Made by a program: the position numbers and the translations under genes. A DNA stretch of 64,000 nucleotides, taken from Cordilura impudica (taxonomy: Eukaryota > Arthropoda > Insecta > Diptera > Scathophagidae). The notes below the pieces were generated by a model. That model saw only the letters and a list, made by a program, of their open reading frames with translations, was not told the DNA's origin and made no database searches. The stretch spans positions 100,072,585-100,136,584 of the forward strand of contig OY821519.1 in assembly GCA_963682025.1 (NCBI GenBank), read 5' to 3'. Positions 10,276-21,639 of the stretch are shown one piece after another (position 1 is the first letter of the stretch; each line of letters begins with the position of its first letter).

Positions 10276-10912
10276 ATCATTAAATGATGCAATTATCAAT
10301 ATAGATGCGTTATTTTTTTATATTGTAATTGGTATTGTATTTTTTATTGTGTTGGCACTTTAACAATAATGTTAAAAAAAAAAACAAGGATGCCAACTTG
10401 CCAAAAATAAGAAATATTGCACTGAACATTAAATAAAACTCTGTCATTTGTTCGTTTTTTGAGATGTTTACCGAAACGAAAAAATTGGCTCGTTTATCCC
10501 ATAAACACTAAGCACTTCGCTAAACACTTAAGTTTGAATACAGTATAAGACCCTTTCTCTATACGCATGATATAATAGAGTATCCTATAGTCGTTCTAGA
10601 CCGACTATGATTTTCTTGTTTCTTTTTTTTGTCTTTTAAATGAAAACTTATGACAATAAAAAAAAAATAAAAACATTTGTAATCTAAGACATTTTCTTTT
10701 TGCAGAATTTTGTATGAGAAACTTTTATTAAAGCATTTATTAAAATTGCTCTTTAAAATAACCTGATTGAACGGAAAGTGATAAACTGAAAGCACCTGCT
10801 CTGCTTTCATCACAAATCTTTGAAACACTTTAAATTACTTTGAAATTTTATCAAAAATCTCCAAATTCTACACACATTCATTTAAACTTCATTTATATGG
10901 AATTGTAACATA
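10276..10912. other. Unassigned sequence with one repeat terminus
   Basis: Near 10545-10625 there is a terminus of the hairpin-ended family (GTATCCTATAGTCG, then TCTAGACCGACTATGATTTTCTTG), without the rest of that repeat. The remainder is AT-rich with no supported gene; the ORF on the minus strand at 10559-10828 overlaps this terminus and is not credible. Confidence 0.45.
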
Positions 10913-11280
10913 AAGAATATTAAGGGTGTGAAGTTAGCGACGAAAGTTAACTACGTTTTTCAAAAATGTTAAAAACTTAACAGAGGCTGTTAAATTAACA
11001 GAATTTTTGTGAAGATAACTACGAAAGTTAAATACGTTCTACAAAATGTTATGTATATAGAGAATGTTGAACTAATATGTTTGTATGTTTTTTTTGAAGA
11101 TAACTACGGAAATTAAATACGTTTTACAAATAAGTTGAGGGATTTAGCCATATAGTGGCATTTGTAGATTAGGACTAGTAAATTATAAAAAAAATAAAAA
11201 TAAATTGAATTTTACGAAAAGATCAAAGTACGAAATATCATTTTAAAAAAACATATGAAATTTTTTTATACTACTATATG

Positions 11281-11815
11281 AGAAAATGAAATGGCAAAAT
11301 TGGACCAAATGGTTCGAGGAGGGGCTTAGCCCTATATGACAGTTTATAGATTAGGACTACTAGTTTAGAAAAAGAGCAAAAATATGAAAATCGTTAGTAA
11401 CGTTTTTAAGAAATATCGTTTTAAAAAAAACATATGAAATTTTTTTATACTACTATATGAGAAAATTAAATGGCAAAATTGGACGAAACGGTTCGAGGAG
11501 GGGCTTAGCCTTATATGACAGTTTATAGACTAGGACTACTAGTTTAGAAAAAGAGCAAAAATATGAAAATCGTTAGTAACGTTTTTAAGAAATATCGTTT
11601 TAAAAAAAACATATGAAATTTTTTTATACTACTATATGAGAAAATTAAATGGCAAAATTGGACCAAATGGTTCGAGGAGGGGCTTAGCCCTATATGACAG
11701 TTTATAGATTAGGACTACTAGTTTAGAAAAAGAGCAAAAATATGAAAATCGTTAGTAACGTTTTTAAGAAATATCGTTTTAAAAAAAACATATGAAATTT
11801 TTTTATACTACTATA
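11281..11815 (+). repeat. Left-arm tandem array: three 179-bp units
   Basis: Units begin at 11281, 11460 and 11639 (exact 179-bp spacing) and the array stops at 11815, where the sequence inverts. Units alternate between a GGACCAAATGGTTCGAGG type (A) and a GGACGAAACGGTTCGAGG type (B), in the order A-B-A. A degenerate unit at 11137-11280 links the array to the outer arm. Confidence 0.9.
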
Positions 11816-13435
11816 CTGTCATATAGGGCTAAGCCCCTCCTCGAACCATTTGGTCCAATTTTGCCATTTCATTTTCTCATATAGTAGTATAAAAAAATTT
11901 CATATGTTTTTTTTAAAACGATATTTCTTAAAAACGTTACTAACGATTTTCATATTTTTGCTCTTTTTCTAAACTAGTAGTCCTAATCTATAAACTGTCA
12001 TATAGGGCTAAGCCCGTCCTCGAACCATTTGGTCCAATTTTGCCATTTCATTTTCTCATATAGTAGTATAAAAAAATTTCATATGTTTTTTTTAAAACGA
12101 TATTTCTTAAAAACGTTACTAACGATTTTCATATTTTTGCTCTTTTTCTAAACTAGTAGTCCTAATCTATAAACTGTCATATAGGGCTAAGCCCCTCCTC
12201 GAACCATTTGGTCCAATTTTGCCATTTAATATTCTCATATAGTAGTATAAAAAAATTTCATATGTTTTTTTTAAAACGATATTTCTTAAAAACGTTACTA
12301 ACGATTTTCATATTTTTGCTCTTTTTCTAAACTAGTAGTCCTAATCTATAAACTGTCATATAAGGCTAAGCCCCTCCTCGAACCGTTTCGTCCAATTTTG
12401 CCATTTAATTTTCTCATATAGTAGTATAAAAAAATTTCATATGTTTTTTTTAAAACGATATTTCTTAAAAACGTTACTAACGATTTTCATATTTTTGCTC
12501 TTTTTCTAAACTAGTAGTCCTAATCTATAAACTGTCATATAGGGCTAAGCCCCTCCTCGAACCATTTGGTCCAATTTTGCCATTTAATATTCTCATATAG
12601 TAGTATAAAAAAATTTCATATGTTTTTTTTAAAACGATATTTCTTAAAAACGTTACTAACGATTTTCATATTTTTGCTCTTTTTCTAAACTAGTAGTCCT
12701 AATCTATAAACTGTCATATAAGGCTAAGCCCCTCCTCGAACCGTTTCGTCCAATTTTGCCATTTAATTTTCTCATATAGTAGTATAAAAAAATTTCATAT
12801 GTTTTTTTTAAAACGATATTTCTTAAAAACGTTACTAACGATTTTCATATTTTTGCTCTTTTTCTAAACTAGTAGTCCTAATCTATAAACTGTCATATAG
12901 GGCTAAGCCCCTCCTCGAACCATTTGGTCCAATTTTGCCATTTCATTTTCTCATATAGTAGTATAAAAAAATTTCATATGTTTTTTTTAAAACGATATTT
13001 CTTAAAAACGTTACTAACGATTTTCATATTTTTGCTCTTTTTCTAAACTAGTAGTCCTAATCTATAAACTGTCATATAAGGCTAAGCCCCTCCTCGAACC
13101 GTTTCGTCCAATTTTGCCATTTAATTTTCTCATATAGTAGTATAAAAAAATTTCATATGTTTTTTTTAAAACGATATTTCTTAAAAACGTTACTAACGAT
13201 TTTCATATTTTTGCTCTTTTTCTAAACTAGTAGTCCTAATCTATAAACTGTCATATAGGGCTAAGCCCCTCCTCGAACCATTTGGTCCAATTTTGCCATT
13301 TCATTTTCTCATATAGTAGTATAAAAAAATTTCATATGTTTTTTTAAAATGATATTTCGTACTTTGATCTTTTCGTAAAATTCAATTTATTTTTATTTTT
13401 TTTATAATTTACTAGTCCTAATCTACAAATGCCAC
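11816..13435 (-). repeat. Right-arm tandem array: nine 179-bp units
   Basis: The GGCTAAGCC landmark recurs at 11826, 12005, 12184, 12363, 12542, 12721, 12900, 13079 and 13258, always 179 bp apart and inverted relative to the left arm. From the third unit onward, types A (CCATTTGGTCC) and B (CCGTTTCGTCC) alternate, giving a 358-bp dimer. A degenerate unit near 13436 leads to the outer arm. Confidence 0.92.
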
Positions 13436-13677
13436 TATATGGCTAAATCCCTCAACTTATTTGTAAAACGTATTTAATTTCCGTAGTTATCTTCAAAAAA
13501 AACATACAAACATATTAGTTCAACATTCTCTATATACATAACATTTTGTAGAACGTATTTAACTTTCGTAGTTATCTTCACAAAAATTCTGTTAATTTAA
13601 CAGCCTCTGTTAAGTTTTTAACATTTTTGAAAAACGTAGTTAACTTTCGTCGCTAACTTCACACCCTTAAGAATATT

Positions 13678-14095
13678 TTGCTCATGTATAAGTGACCGAA
13701 ATGTTGGGTTTTTGTTAAAAAAAAACCAACAATAACAAAATCATTTGAATGTCAATGAATTAAAATGTCAATTTCATGTTTCATGTTTGACGTTTTTCTT
13801 TTCATTGTTTATATATATAAAAAAAAACAAAAAAAACGGAAGAAAAACAGCTTAAAAAACATGTGTGTGTCTAATCAGCCGTTAAATATTAAATGGCCGA
13901 CACATTCACATTTTATGTGAAAACGTTGCACATGTGAGATATGTTGAACATATGCTTTTTCGTTCGTTCTCCATAAATCATGCTTTTTGTTCTAGAAATA
14001 TTTAAATGCCAAAAGAACGGCTGAGAAACTTTAAATTTAGAAACTTTAAAATCAACATTTAAATATTTTTTTCTTCCAAAAAGTTTATTTTTATA
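13678..14095. other. Unassigned AT-rich sequence
   Basis: No gene is seen. An ATTTAAATATTT-rich stretch lies near 14000-14080. Confidence 0.4.
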
Positions 14096-14911
14096 CCCTC
14101 TACGACTATGTGGTGATGTTTGAAAATACCAAAAATATTTAACCTAGATCCACCTCTTATTATACCGATCGACACAGAATCATTTTCTGTGAAGTACGTT
14201 GAAGTTTTATCGGGCATCAATCAAGGTTGCTTTAAGTCCCGCGTTATTCAGTCACAACTTAATGACATTTGCTGCCTCATTTGCATACATTTCTATCTCG
14301 TCAATGTATCTGGAAGTCAACCACCGTCGTTTCATCTGTCACTTTTATCGTTAAAACACCATTATTACGTTTCATGGGTTCCGGTACTGTACCCTGTGTT
14401 ACCAGAAGTGGTCTTGTAGCATTTTAATCCGTCGTCAGTATTATGGCATAGCGTTTTGTTAGAAAAATAACTAAAAATTAATCTCACTAGGTACCTTGGC
14501 ACACCTAGCCCATCCAAAGTGGCCATTGTGGGGTTCCAATTTGCATAATTAAACGCATTTTTTACGTCCAATGTAATTATTGCACAATATTGGTTCCCTT
14601 TGCTTGTATGGCAGTTTTTGTTAGGTCAGTTACTATCATGATGGAAGCAATCGTTGGCGTTGCTCTTCTAAAATCAAACTGTTTCTCGGATAGACCCTCT
14701 GACTTCTCCGCTAAAGGTAGAAGCCTGTTATATACAATTTTCCGGGATTTTGCATATGGTGTCAAAATGTCTCTCTGCCCGTCTGTCCATGTAAACCTTG
14801 TGATCAAACTACAAGTCGGAAATATGAATATGTTTTGATAAAATTGGGTATATAAGCTTCTATCGGCCGTAGAACTAACGCTACTGAAATGGTCGTAAAA
14901 TCTAGAATATA
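14096..14911 (+). repeat. mini-me-type repeat interrupted by a LINE fragment and cut by Tc1
   Basis: 14096-14190 carries the standard 5' blocks (TACGACTATGTGGTGATG, ATTATACCGATCGACACAGA, ATCATTTTCTG). The expected (GTCY)n part resumes only at about 14768 (CTGCCCGTCTGTCCATGTAA) and runs on to 14911, where the Tc1 element begins. The 14191-14765 interval is reverse-transcriptase sequence. Confidence 0.6.
14191..14745 (-). pseudogene. Non-LTR retrotransposon reverse transcriptase fragment
   Basis: Read on the minus strand, about 14745-14580 gives the RT motif LSEKQFDFRRATPTIASIMI. About 14575-14370 gives LDVKNAFNYANWNPTMATLD, which includes the first catalytic aspartate region (LDVKNAF), then GVPRYLVRLIFSYFSNKTLC. 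Below 14365, in another frame, are remains resembling the segment that follows the catalytic YADD box. The YADD box is lost and frames shift at least twice. The style fits RNase H-bearing arthropod LINEs, but the clade is not certain. Confidence 0.7.
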
Positions 14912-15743
14912 TACACTGTCGTGCAAAACAAAAGCAACAAATTCCATAAAAATAAACAAAGTGATTTATTTCGAATTTCATATTTCATTTAAAAAAAAAC
15001 TGTGTTCATAAATTATTTACATTTATATACCGTAAATAATTCACAAAATATAACACAACTTTTTAACTGAAGTAAAATAATTGAGGTCTCCACATAAAGG
15101 CGCGTAAAACAAAATCAACAAACTAATATTTCGTATACGATCCTTTATTTTTTTAATCACTTCGGCACACCTGCGCGGCATAGATTCAATGAGATTAATA
15201 AGCACTGATTCAGGATTAGGTTGCCACTCAGCTTATAGGCTGTGGAAGAGTTCGTTACGATTTTTAAATAGTTTCCCGGAAATACTCTTCCTTAATATTT
15301 CAAAGGGGTTTTCAATGGGGTTCAAGTCGAGTGATTGTGCTGGCCAATCAAATCTTTGGATATAAAATCTATGACCACCCTCGATGTGTGTTTCGGTTCA
15401 TTAATGTTGAAACCCCCATCGAAGGGGCAAGTTCCACTCAGCATATGGAATCATCTTAGTTTCAAGAATGTCTTTAACGGTCCATAGTTCCATCAATTTT
15501 GTGGAATGGTCCGACTCCTTTTGTCGAAAAGCATGTCCACACCATCACGTTGCCTTTCCCATGTTTAAAATTAATTTTACAATTGCTTGCTTCAAGGCGT
15601 TTCTTAGGCAAGCGACGAAATGTAGACATACCATCCGAATTAATCAAATTGAATTTTGGTTCGTTACTAAATAAAACGGTTTTCGTTTCTGTACGGTCCA
15701 ATTCAGGTGTGTTTAAAAATACAGTATAAAAATAACAAGTTTA

Positions 15744-16989
15744 TAAAGGGTTTTTCAATAAGAGCGCTACAAAAGTTTTTTTTAAATAAAACAAAAACGG
15801 TTTTGGTTATCAATGAAATTCCTTATTCCTGTGAAAGTACGTTCGATGCCATTATGTATGGAAATCGATCTCTTTTGCACGGCCACCACGGGCACGTTTG
15901 CAGAAGTCCAGACCCTGAACCCAATTTTCGACGGTTTTCAAGCATAAATCGACCGATACTGCTGCAATTTCACGTTCGATATTCGTACGAAGTTCATCAA
16001 TCGTCGCTGGCTTGTTGGCATAGACCATCGACTTGACGTAGCCCCACAGGAAATAGTCCAACGGCGTCAAATCGCACGACCGAGGCGGCCAATCGACTGG
16101 ACCATTTCGTGAGATATCACGTTTTCAAAACTTGGTTTCCAATAAATTGATTGTGACATTCGCTGTGTGGCTTGTGGCGCCGTCCTGTTGGAATAACACG
16201 TTCTCCAAACTTGGTTTCCAATAAATTGATTGTGACATTCGCTGTGTGGCTTGTGGCGCCGTCCTGTTGGAACCACATGTCCTCCAAGTCCATATCATCC
16301 AATTGGGGCCAAAAATATTCGGTTATCATTGAACGGTAGCGATTCCCATTCACAGTAACGTGCCGGTCTTGATCATCTCGGAAGAAGTACGGCCCAACGA
16401 CGCCGCCGGCCCATAAACCGCACCAAGCCGTAATTTTTTCGGAATACAATGATGACTCATGGAGTACGTGTGGATTGCTGTCTGACCAATAACGCATATT
16501 TTGTTTATTGACGAAGCCATTCAGCCAGAAATGAGCCACATCGCTGAAGATGATTTTTCGATGAAAATCCGAATCATTTTCAAGTTGTTGCTCAGCCCAA
16601 TTCACGAACATACGACGCTTCTGGTGGTCAAGCGGCTTCAGTTCTTGCAATATTCTCGACACTACGGGCACTTCTTTGTCCCACTGGCACGGGAACATTT
16701 TGTACTGTGCCTGTGGATTCAAATTTTTCCACTAGACGCTCAATTGTTGATCTGCTAGGACGATTATGACGACCATAAATTGGACGTAGCGCTCTTAACG
16801 TTGAGGCCACTGACTCCGAATTTCGGTAGTAAATTTTAATAATTTCGACTCGTTGTTGGTCGTATATCTTTCCATCATTAAATGGCAAACCTTACTGAAG
16901 AGAAATGTCAAAAGAGCGGCAAGAAATATGGCGTCGTTTGCTGTCCCTGTCTTTCTACTTTTGTAGCGTCCCTGTTGAAAAACCCTTTA
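15744..16989 (-). mobile_element. IS630/mariner-type element, family 1, decayed copy
   Basis: The element (15746-16987, 1242 bp) has inverted ends AAGGGTTTTTCAATAAGAGC and, complemented, AAGGGTTTTTCAACAGGGAC, each followed inside by CTACAAAAG. TA target duplications lie at 15744-15745 and 16988-16989. A copy with the same ends is at 57684-58984 and a fragment at about 19996. It interrupts the Tc1 transposase remnant. Confidence 0.9.
15852..16888 (-). pseudogene. IS630/mariner-type transposase, family 1 (broken)
   Basis: The start is at 16888 with a helix-turn-helix region (ASTLRALRPIYGRHNRPS). A deletion with frameshift near 16650-16700 removes the second DNA-binding part. The catalytic core follows: FSDVAHFWLNGFVNKQN (the acidic residue after D is lost), WFQQDGATSHTANVTINLL, then MTPLDYFLWGYVKSMVYANK. 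A direct duplication of about 76 bp (around 16128-16203 and 16204-16279) repeats the coding segment after QDGATSHTA and breaks the frame. It cannot encode an active enzyme. Confidence 0.85.
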
Positions 16990-18234
16990 GTTACTTACCT
17001 TTTCTGGATATGTTTCTTGGTCAACAATGGTTTTTTAGCTGGTCTGTAACTTTTTAAATTGTTTTCTATTGCGCGTCTCCGAATTGTACTATCGTACACG
17101 TTCAATTTAAGAGTTCCTACGACTTCGAAATCCGCAAAAAGGATCCTCGTAAAAAAAATTCTAGCAGAATTATTTAAAAATTCATACAGTTAATCTCTAA
17201 CATGTATTTAACAAAACCTTAAAGTGCCAGATCCATTTTTTAAATTTTGTTTAAGAATATTTTTTAAAACTTGAAAAATGAGTTTTCAAAATTTTATCAA
17301 AAAAGTTACCCATTTAACAACGCGGTAATAAAACAATACTTCATATCTGAGTACTTATAAGTATAGAGACAAAAAAAAAAAAAAAATTATGGCTTTAATC
17401 AATTTCTCAAAGTTGAAAAAAGTGCCGTACAATTTCAACACCTAGTGTTTCTTTGGCACAAAAGTGGTCTGCAGCATTTGCTATTTTTTGGCGAGTTTTT
17501 ATTCGATTTTAAGCTATATAGCTTTTTTAAAAGATAATTTAACAGTGAAATCGACTCATAGAAAACTTAAAAATTTAACTGTAGAACGAAATTTTCACAG
17601 AATCTGAAAAAAAGTAATATTTTCCCCATATAAACTTCTTCGAATACTTTCCGCCGCACTAGGCACCAGAAGGCGCATATTTTAAGAAGGCGGCCAAAAA
17701 TAATTTTTTTATGGTTACCGATTTTAAAGTTAAGGTCTTTATTTCAAAGTAAATACCAGTGAACCTCGGGAGCCATAAAATAGCGACTCTATTTCAACCA
17801 TATCACGCGAACATGGTCTTCGAAAATGGACTTTCTCAGTAATTTGCTAACATTAAAAATTTATTTCTAAATTTTAATTTTTAAATGACTCTAACTTTTT
17901 TGTTTTAAAACATTTTAAAGTAAAATAAATTTTATATAATTTTATAACTTCAAGCTTTTAATGTTAGAAATATAAAGTCACTGAGTCATTTAGGAATTAA
18001 AAAAAAAAAAAATTTTTTTTAAAAAGGTCCAAATTTCCCGAAAATCTACTCAATGGAGCATAACTCCTGACCATCAAAAGCCATCAAAAAGTCTTGCACT
18101 TTTCTGTAGTCCGAACCCTCCCCTACACTCCTATACCCCATTGTATACCCGCCAGTTTCCGCCCGTGTGCACCAGAACAATTTTTCTGACTCATGGTCAG
18201 ATATTTTGTGTAAAATATTTGAATACAAAAGTTT

Positions 18235-18385
18235 TCCACTATGTGGTTAGGGTATAATGAGTTTGCCCTGATGTTTGTAACTTCCAAAAATATTGGACCT
18301 ATACCCATCTTTTAATTACGGATCGGCTCAAAATCACTTTCTGAGTCGATTTAACGATGTACGTCCGTCCGTCAAAAGTTGATCG
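18235..18385 (+). repeat. mini-me-type repeat inside copy B
   Basis: It has the ACTATGTGGTTAGGGTATAA block, GTAACTTCCAAAAATATTGG, then TCACTTTCTGAGTCGATTTA and (GTCC)n. It occupies the same position as the insert at 1920-2100 in copy A. Confidence 0.65.
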
Positions 18386-18717
18386 TACCGGTGTATATTT
18401 TTGCGTGAGTTTATTTGTTTTTATACTGACAGAAAAAGGAAACCGTAGAGTTGACACGAGTTGTTATATACTTATAAAAAAGGGTTGAGACATAATGCGC
18501 TTAATTGTTAAATTATATTAATGGGTAAAATCTTTTTTATTTTGACAGGTACATTTACATAGGTATTTTTCAAAAACATTAATAGTCGGAACTTGAGTTA
18601 TATAGTTTAAATACCTGACAAAGTGGGGAAAAAAATTGAAATAATAGGTAAATGGTAAAAAACTATTGCGACACACCCTTTTAACATATGTATAAGCAGT
18701 TATGCTTCACCTTGTAA

Positions 18718-19140
18718 ATGCGGTTAGGGTCTGGGTTTTTTATGCTTGGAGAGTACGCCAATATAACAGCTATACTTTATAATGAAAAATACTCTTGGAG
18801 ATATATGCCATCCACAGTTCATAAAATTTTGTACCATGAGGAACAAATAATTCAAAACAATATCTTACCTATAGGAGATCTATCTGAAGAAGCGCAAGAA
18901 AAAAGGAACAAAGACTACATATTGTTTCGCAAGCACAACACAAGAAATATGTCCAGATTTTGCACTTCAGATCCATATATTCCAAAATGGAAAACTACTT
19001 CTATTGAATTAGACGAAGAAGCTTAACAACTGCTAGAAGATGAAAATCAAAGCTATTTTGAAGAAATATTAATATTTACTAAAATTGTTTGATTTAAAGT
19101 AGTTTTTCAGTACACTAACAATAAGTTATACTCTTTTTTT
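18718..19140 (+). pseudogene. C-terminal remnant of an orphan transposon protein, copy B
   Basis: An open frame of 102 codons (18718-19026) reads through YSWRYMPSTVHKIL, LPIGDLSEEAQEKRNKD, HNTRNMSRFCTSDPYIPKWK and ELDEEA. A stop then interrupts the tail, whose QLLEDEN continues in frame beyond it. Relative to copy A, the TNEDLITILL segment is deleted (SRFCTSDP here against TNEDL...TSEP there). This is the clearest of the three copies in the window (others at 1187-1600 and 49195-49640). The N-terminal portion is not recognisable upstream. No enzymatic motif is seen and no function is assigned. Confidence 0.6.
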
Positions 19141-19733
19141 ATATAGTTAACAATTTTCAATCGATTTCCGGCGCGACTTTTCTTTATTCGATTGTCCTTT
19201 ATACAAAATCGCATTTTGAATTTTAAGAACCACATATTCTCTATCATCACGCAAGGAAGTTTTTCTTGGACGTCCACTAATTTACACTAATTTTGTCAAC
19301 TGATAGCTTTTTATCAATCTAAAGTCCTCAATTATTTCAGATTTTAACGTTTGGCAATATTTATCCCTAGCCATTCTAATTAGAGCAACCGGTACCAATA
19401 ACATATAGAAACTAATAATCATGTAGTAAGTGCCTAAACCCGTAAAAATTGGATTAATTTTGGAAATGTGCCGATATTGTAAAGAATTTTCGTTACATAC
19501 TATATTTTTAGATTTGCTGCTTTTGTTTCTTTACACTCTCTTTTCGGAGAGTTGGAAATTTGTGCCGCTTTTTTTTTAAATAAATATACTAACCTTGGAA
19601 AATTAATCTGCGCTGCTGTTTTCTACCATGATAATGTATGTAAATAAAATTTTTTTTAAATATAAATTATGTGAAATATTGCAATGTGAAATCAAATATG
19701 GATTTTGTTGCTTTTGTTCTGCACGATACTGTA

Positions 19734-19993
19734 CATATATCGATAGAATTTGATGTACATATATGAAATTATTTATCTTTTTAACAAACAAACTACTCAA
19801 TTCGTTTACTGATGAGCGTTGGTGACTCAACCCGAAACAGCTGTGTAACCTGTCTTGTAGAACATAGGTGAACTTTTGAGACAAATGTGTCATTGTTTTT
19901 TGCTTTATTTAAGGTAAAAACATTTGATCTTGATCCTGATTAATTTCCAATACATACATTAGTATTGTTTATTATATTATTTTCATAGATATA
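19734..19993. other. Unassigned sequence
   Basis: Flanks the right end of the Tc1-family element. No gene or repeat recognised. Confidence 0.4.
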
Positions 19994-20300
19994 TAAAGGG
20001 TTTTTCTTTTGCTTAGATAGAACTTACGAAAGGGTTAGCTGTCAAACGAACCTAAAATGTTGCGCTCACTTTCTGACATTTATTACCAGTATACTCTGAC
20101 AAATCATCATGAATAGATGCACGCTTGAACAACACTACCAAATTATCCAAATATACTTTGAAAATCAGTCATCGATTCGCGCAACTTGTAGACGACTTCG
20201 TGATTTTTATTGCGCATAGCACATACTCTCTAAATGATGCAATAACACAAACACGTCGAAAAAATGTGCGTAATATTTTCTACAATTTCAAGTTGTGCGG
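19994..20300 (+). mobile_element. IS630/mariner-type fragment (5' end only)
   Basis: TA plus AAGGGTTTTTCTTTTGCTTA near 19996 resembles the family 1 terminus. From about 20110 the plus strand encodes MNRCTLEQHYQIIQIYFENQ and then SSIRATCRRLRDFY, matching the N-terminal helix-turn-helix region of the intact enzyme at 51981-53066. The match fades by about 20290 and no other end is present. Confidence 0.65.
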
Positions 20301-20389
20301 ACTTAAAATAAGACCCTTTATTAATAAAAAATTTCTTAAGCCTTAGCTACAATTTTGCTATAGAATGAAATGAGAAATCATTAGCGGTT

Positions 20390-20530
20390 CTTGAGTTATA
20401 GCTAAGCAAACTAAGCAAAGAAACATATATAAGTTTGGCTTGAGAACGCCAAATCATTTGAAGATTTTGGCCTAGTACTTTCACCCAGACTTGGTATTTT
20501 TCACCCAGAAAATGAAGTGTTATACGTGCT
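20390..20530. repeat. Dispersed repeat fragment (pair with 200-375)
   Basis: Shares GCTAAGCAAACTAAGCAAAG, TTGAGAACGCCA and TAGTACTTTCA blocks with 200-375 in the same orientation. Confidence 0.5.
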
Positions 20531-20579
20531 AAAACCGTTAGGCAAGCATATAGGCCTGTGGTCTTCAAAGGGTTAATTA

Positions 20580-21290
20580 ATAAACCCTAAAGAAAAAACT
20601 TTTATCGTAATATTTGTGGAGCCCATGAATAAGAATAAATAAATATTTTACAATTTTGTAGAATAAAATTTTTTTTTTAAATTTTATTTCGACTGAAATA
20701 CTAAATTGCTTATATTGTTTTCTAAAATGTCAATTCTTTTTATTATTTATAACATTATATTATTAACTTATTATACTGTTTATAACATGTTCCATTTTTT
20801 ACAAACTTATTTTATTTCCTTTGTGTTTATGTTGTTAAAGAACATTAATGCTTGAATATCGATCGCTTTAATCCATCGACCACCTACTTTTTACACAGTA
20901 ATTTTGCAATTTTGCAAATGTCGCCAATTCATTTTACTTAACTAGTGCCACTGCCACTGTCTTTACTGTTGCTGCAACATGCTACGATTTGTGCGGTTTA
21001 CCTCAAATCAGTTTGAACATTGTACACATTTGTTCCAGAAACACAAATTTCACAAGAATATGTTTTCAAAACAATAGTGTTGATTTTGTTAAAGTATTTT
21101 GCATAAAGATTTTTTTAATTATACGAATGAAAAACAATTACATTAATTAATTTGTTTTTAGGTAAACAATTGGGTCTGCGTTAAAAGGAGAAATAAATTG
21201 ATTTTTTTTTTGCTATCAATATATAATATTTTTATTTTACAAAATATTTCCACAAATATTTAACCATTTTAAAAAATCTTCGAAATAAAT
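20580..21290. other. Unassigned AT-rich sequence
   Basis: No supported ORF. The sequence appears unique within the window; whether it is part of a host intergenic region or intron cannot be told. Confidence 0.4.
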
Positions 21291-21294
21291 TCTG

Positions 21295-21530
21295 GAGACC
21301 CCAAAACCATATATTTTCCCGATCTTTATAACAAGGGAAGTTGATTTAGCGATGGCCGTTTGTCCGTCTGTCTGTGGAAATCACGATTATGCCGTCGTTT
21401 TTGTATAAAATCGTTTATTAACATTCCAAAGGAGTTGCTACTTAAAATCGTCAAAATCGGTCAAAGGGGTCACGAGTTATGAAATTTTGAAAAACTTCTG
21501 AAAAAATAAAATTTTTCAGTGTGTTTGTTG
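21295..21530 (+). repeat. mini-me-type 5' portion bordering the heptamer array
   Basis: GTTGATTTAGCGATGGCCGT followed by TTGTCCGTCTGTCTGTGG is the core plus (GTCY)n of mini-me-type repeats. The matching end block (GGCACAGCCGAATTTAACAC) is found only beyond the array, at about 27757-27796. Confidence 0.55.
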
Positions 21531-21639
21531 TTTTTCTTAAGATATGTTGTATATGTATGTTGTAATTCTTCGTATTGTTGAAGTCATTACAGTTGTGTGT
21601 ATATTAATACTGCACGTGTCACAATGGCCTAAGCAATTA

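Larger units (their letters stand above)
10913..13677. mobile_element. Complete Foldback/MULE-type element, 9-bp target duplication
   Basis: The element (10922-13668, 2747 bp) has long inverted arms that begin AAGGGTGTGAAGTTAGCG at the left and end in its exact complement at the right. It is flanked by the 9-bp direct repeat AAGAATATT (10913-10921 and 13669-13677). Outer arm segments of about 210 bp are near-perfect complements. Inside them the arms consist of 179-bp tandem units, three in the left arm and nine inverted in the right. Long arms made of tandem repeats plus a 9-bp duplication are the hallmark of Foldback elements, which are related to MULE transposons. No transposase is encoded. 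Confidence 0.9.
17117..19160 (+). mobile_element. Unclassified ~2-kb element, copy B
   Basis: It interrupts the Tc1 transposase between the GRPRKTS part and the LNVYDSTIRRR part, so it was inserted as a unit of about 2.05 kb. The sequence is collinear with the reverse complement of about 1165-3085, including a mini-me-type insert (18235-18385). Its 5' side also matches 3620-4200 in direct orientation. Exact termini and target duplication could not be resolved because both edges are diverged. Confidence 0.65.
15130..19374 (-). pseudogene. Tc1-family transposase, decayed and split in three
   Basis: The N-terminus starts at 19374 (MARDKYCQTLK) and runs to about 19160, with the Tc1 GRPRKTS..DDR motif. 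The middle part at 17115-17003 gives LNVYDSTIRRRAIENN and SYRPAKKPLLTKKHIQK. The C-terminal part, 15720-15130, includes HLNWTVQK, FSNEPKFNLINSDG with the first catalytic region mutated from D to N, GKGNVMVWTCFS, and DWPAQSLDLNPIENPFEIL with the third catalytic residue. Stops and frameshifts occur throughout. After KKHIQKR lies GTAAGT, where Minos-type Tc1 transposases are known to have a short intron, and the IS630/mariner-type insertion falls just after it. Confidence 0.8.
14912..19733 (-). mobile_element. Tc1-family transposon with two nested insertions
   Basis: Inverted ends begin CACTGTCGTGCAAAACAAAA at 14914 and the near-match CAGTATCGTGCAGAACAAAA (complement) ending at 19731. TA dinucleotides at 14912-14913 and 19732-19733 are the Tc1/mariner target duplication. 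Removing the IS630/mariner-type element (15746-16987) and the unclassified element (about 17117-19160) leaves about 1.5 kb, the normal length of a Tc1 element with one transposase gene. Confidence 0.8.

Noticed and set aside
11281..13435. Regular repeats with possible spacers, considered as a CRISPR-like array
   Set aside because: Units of 179 bp are contiguous without unique spacers and form the arms of an inverted eukaryotic transposon.
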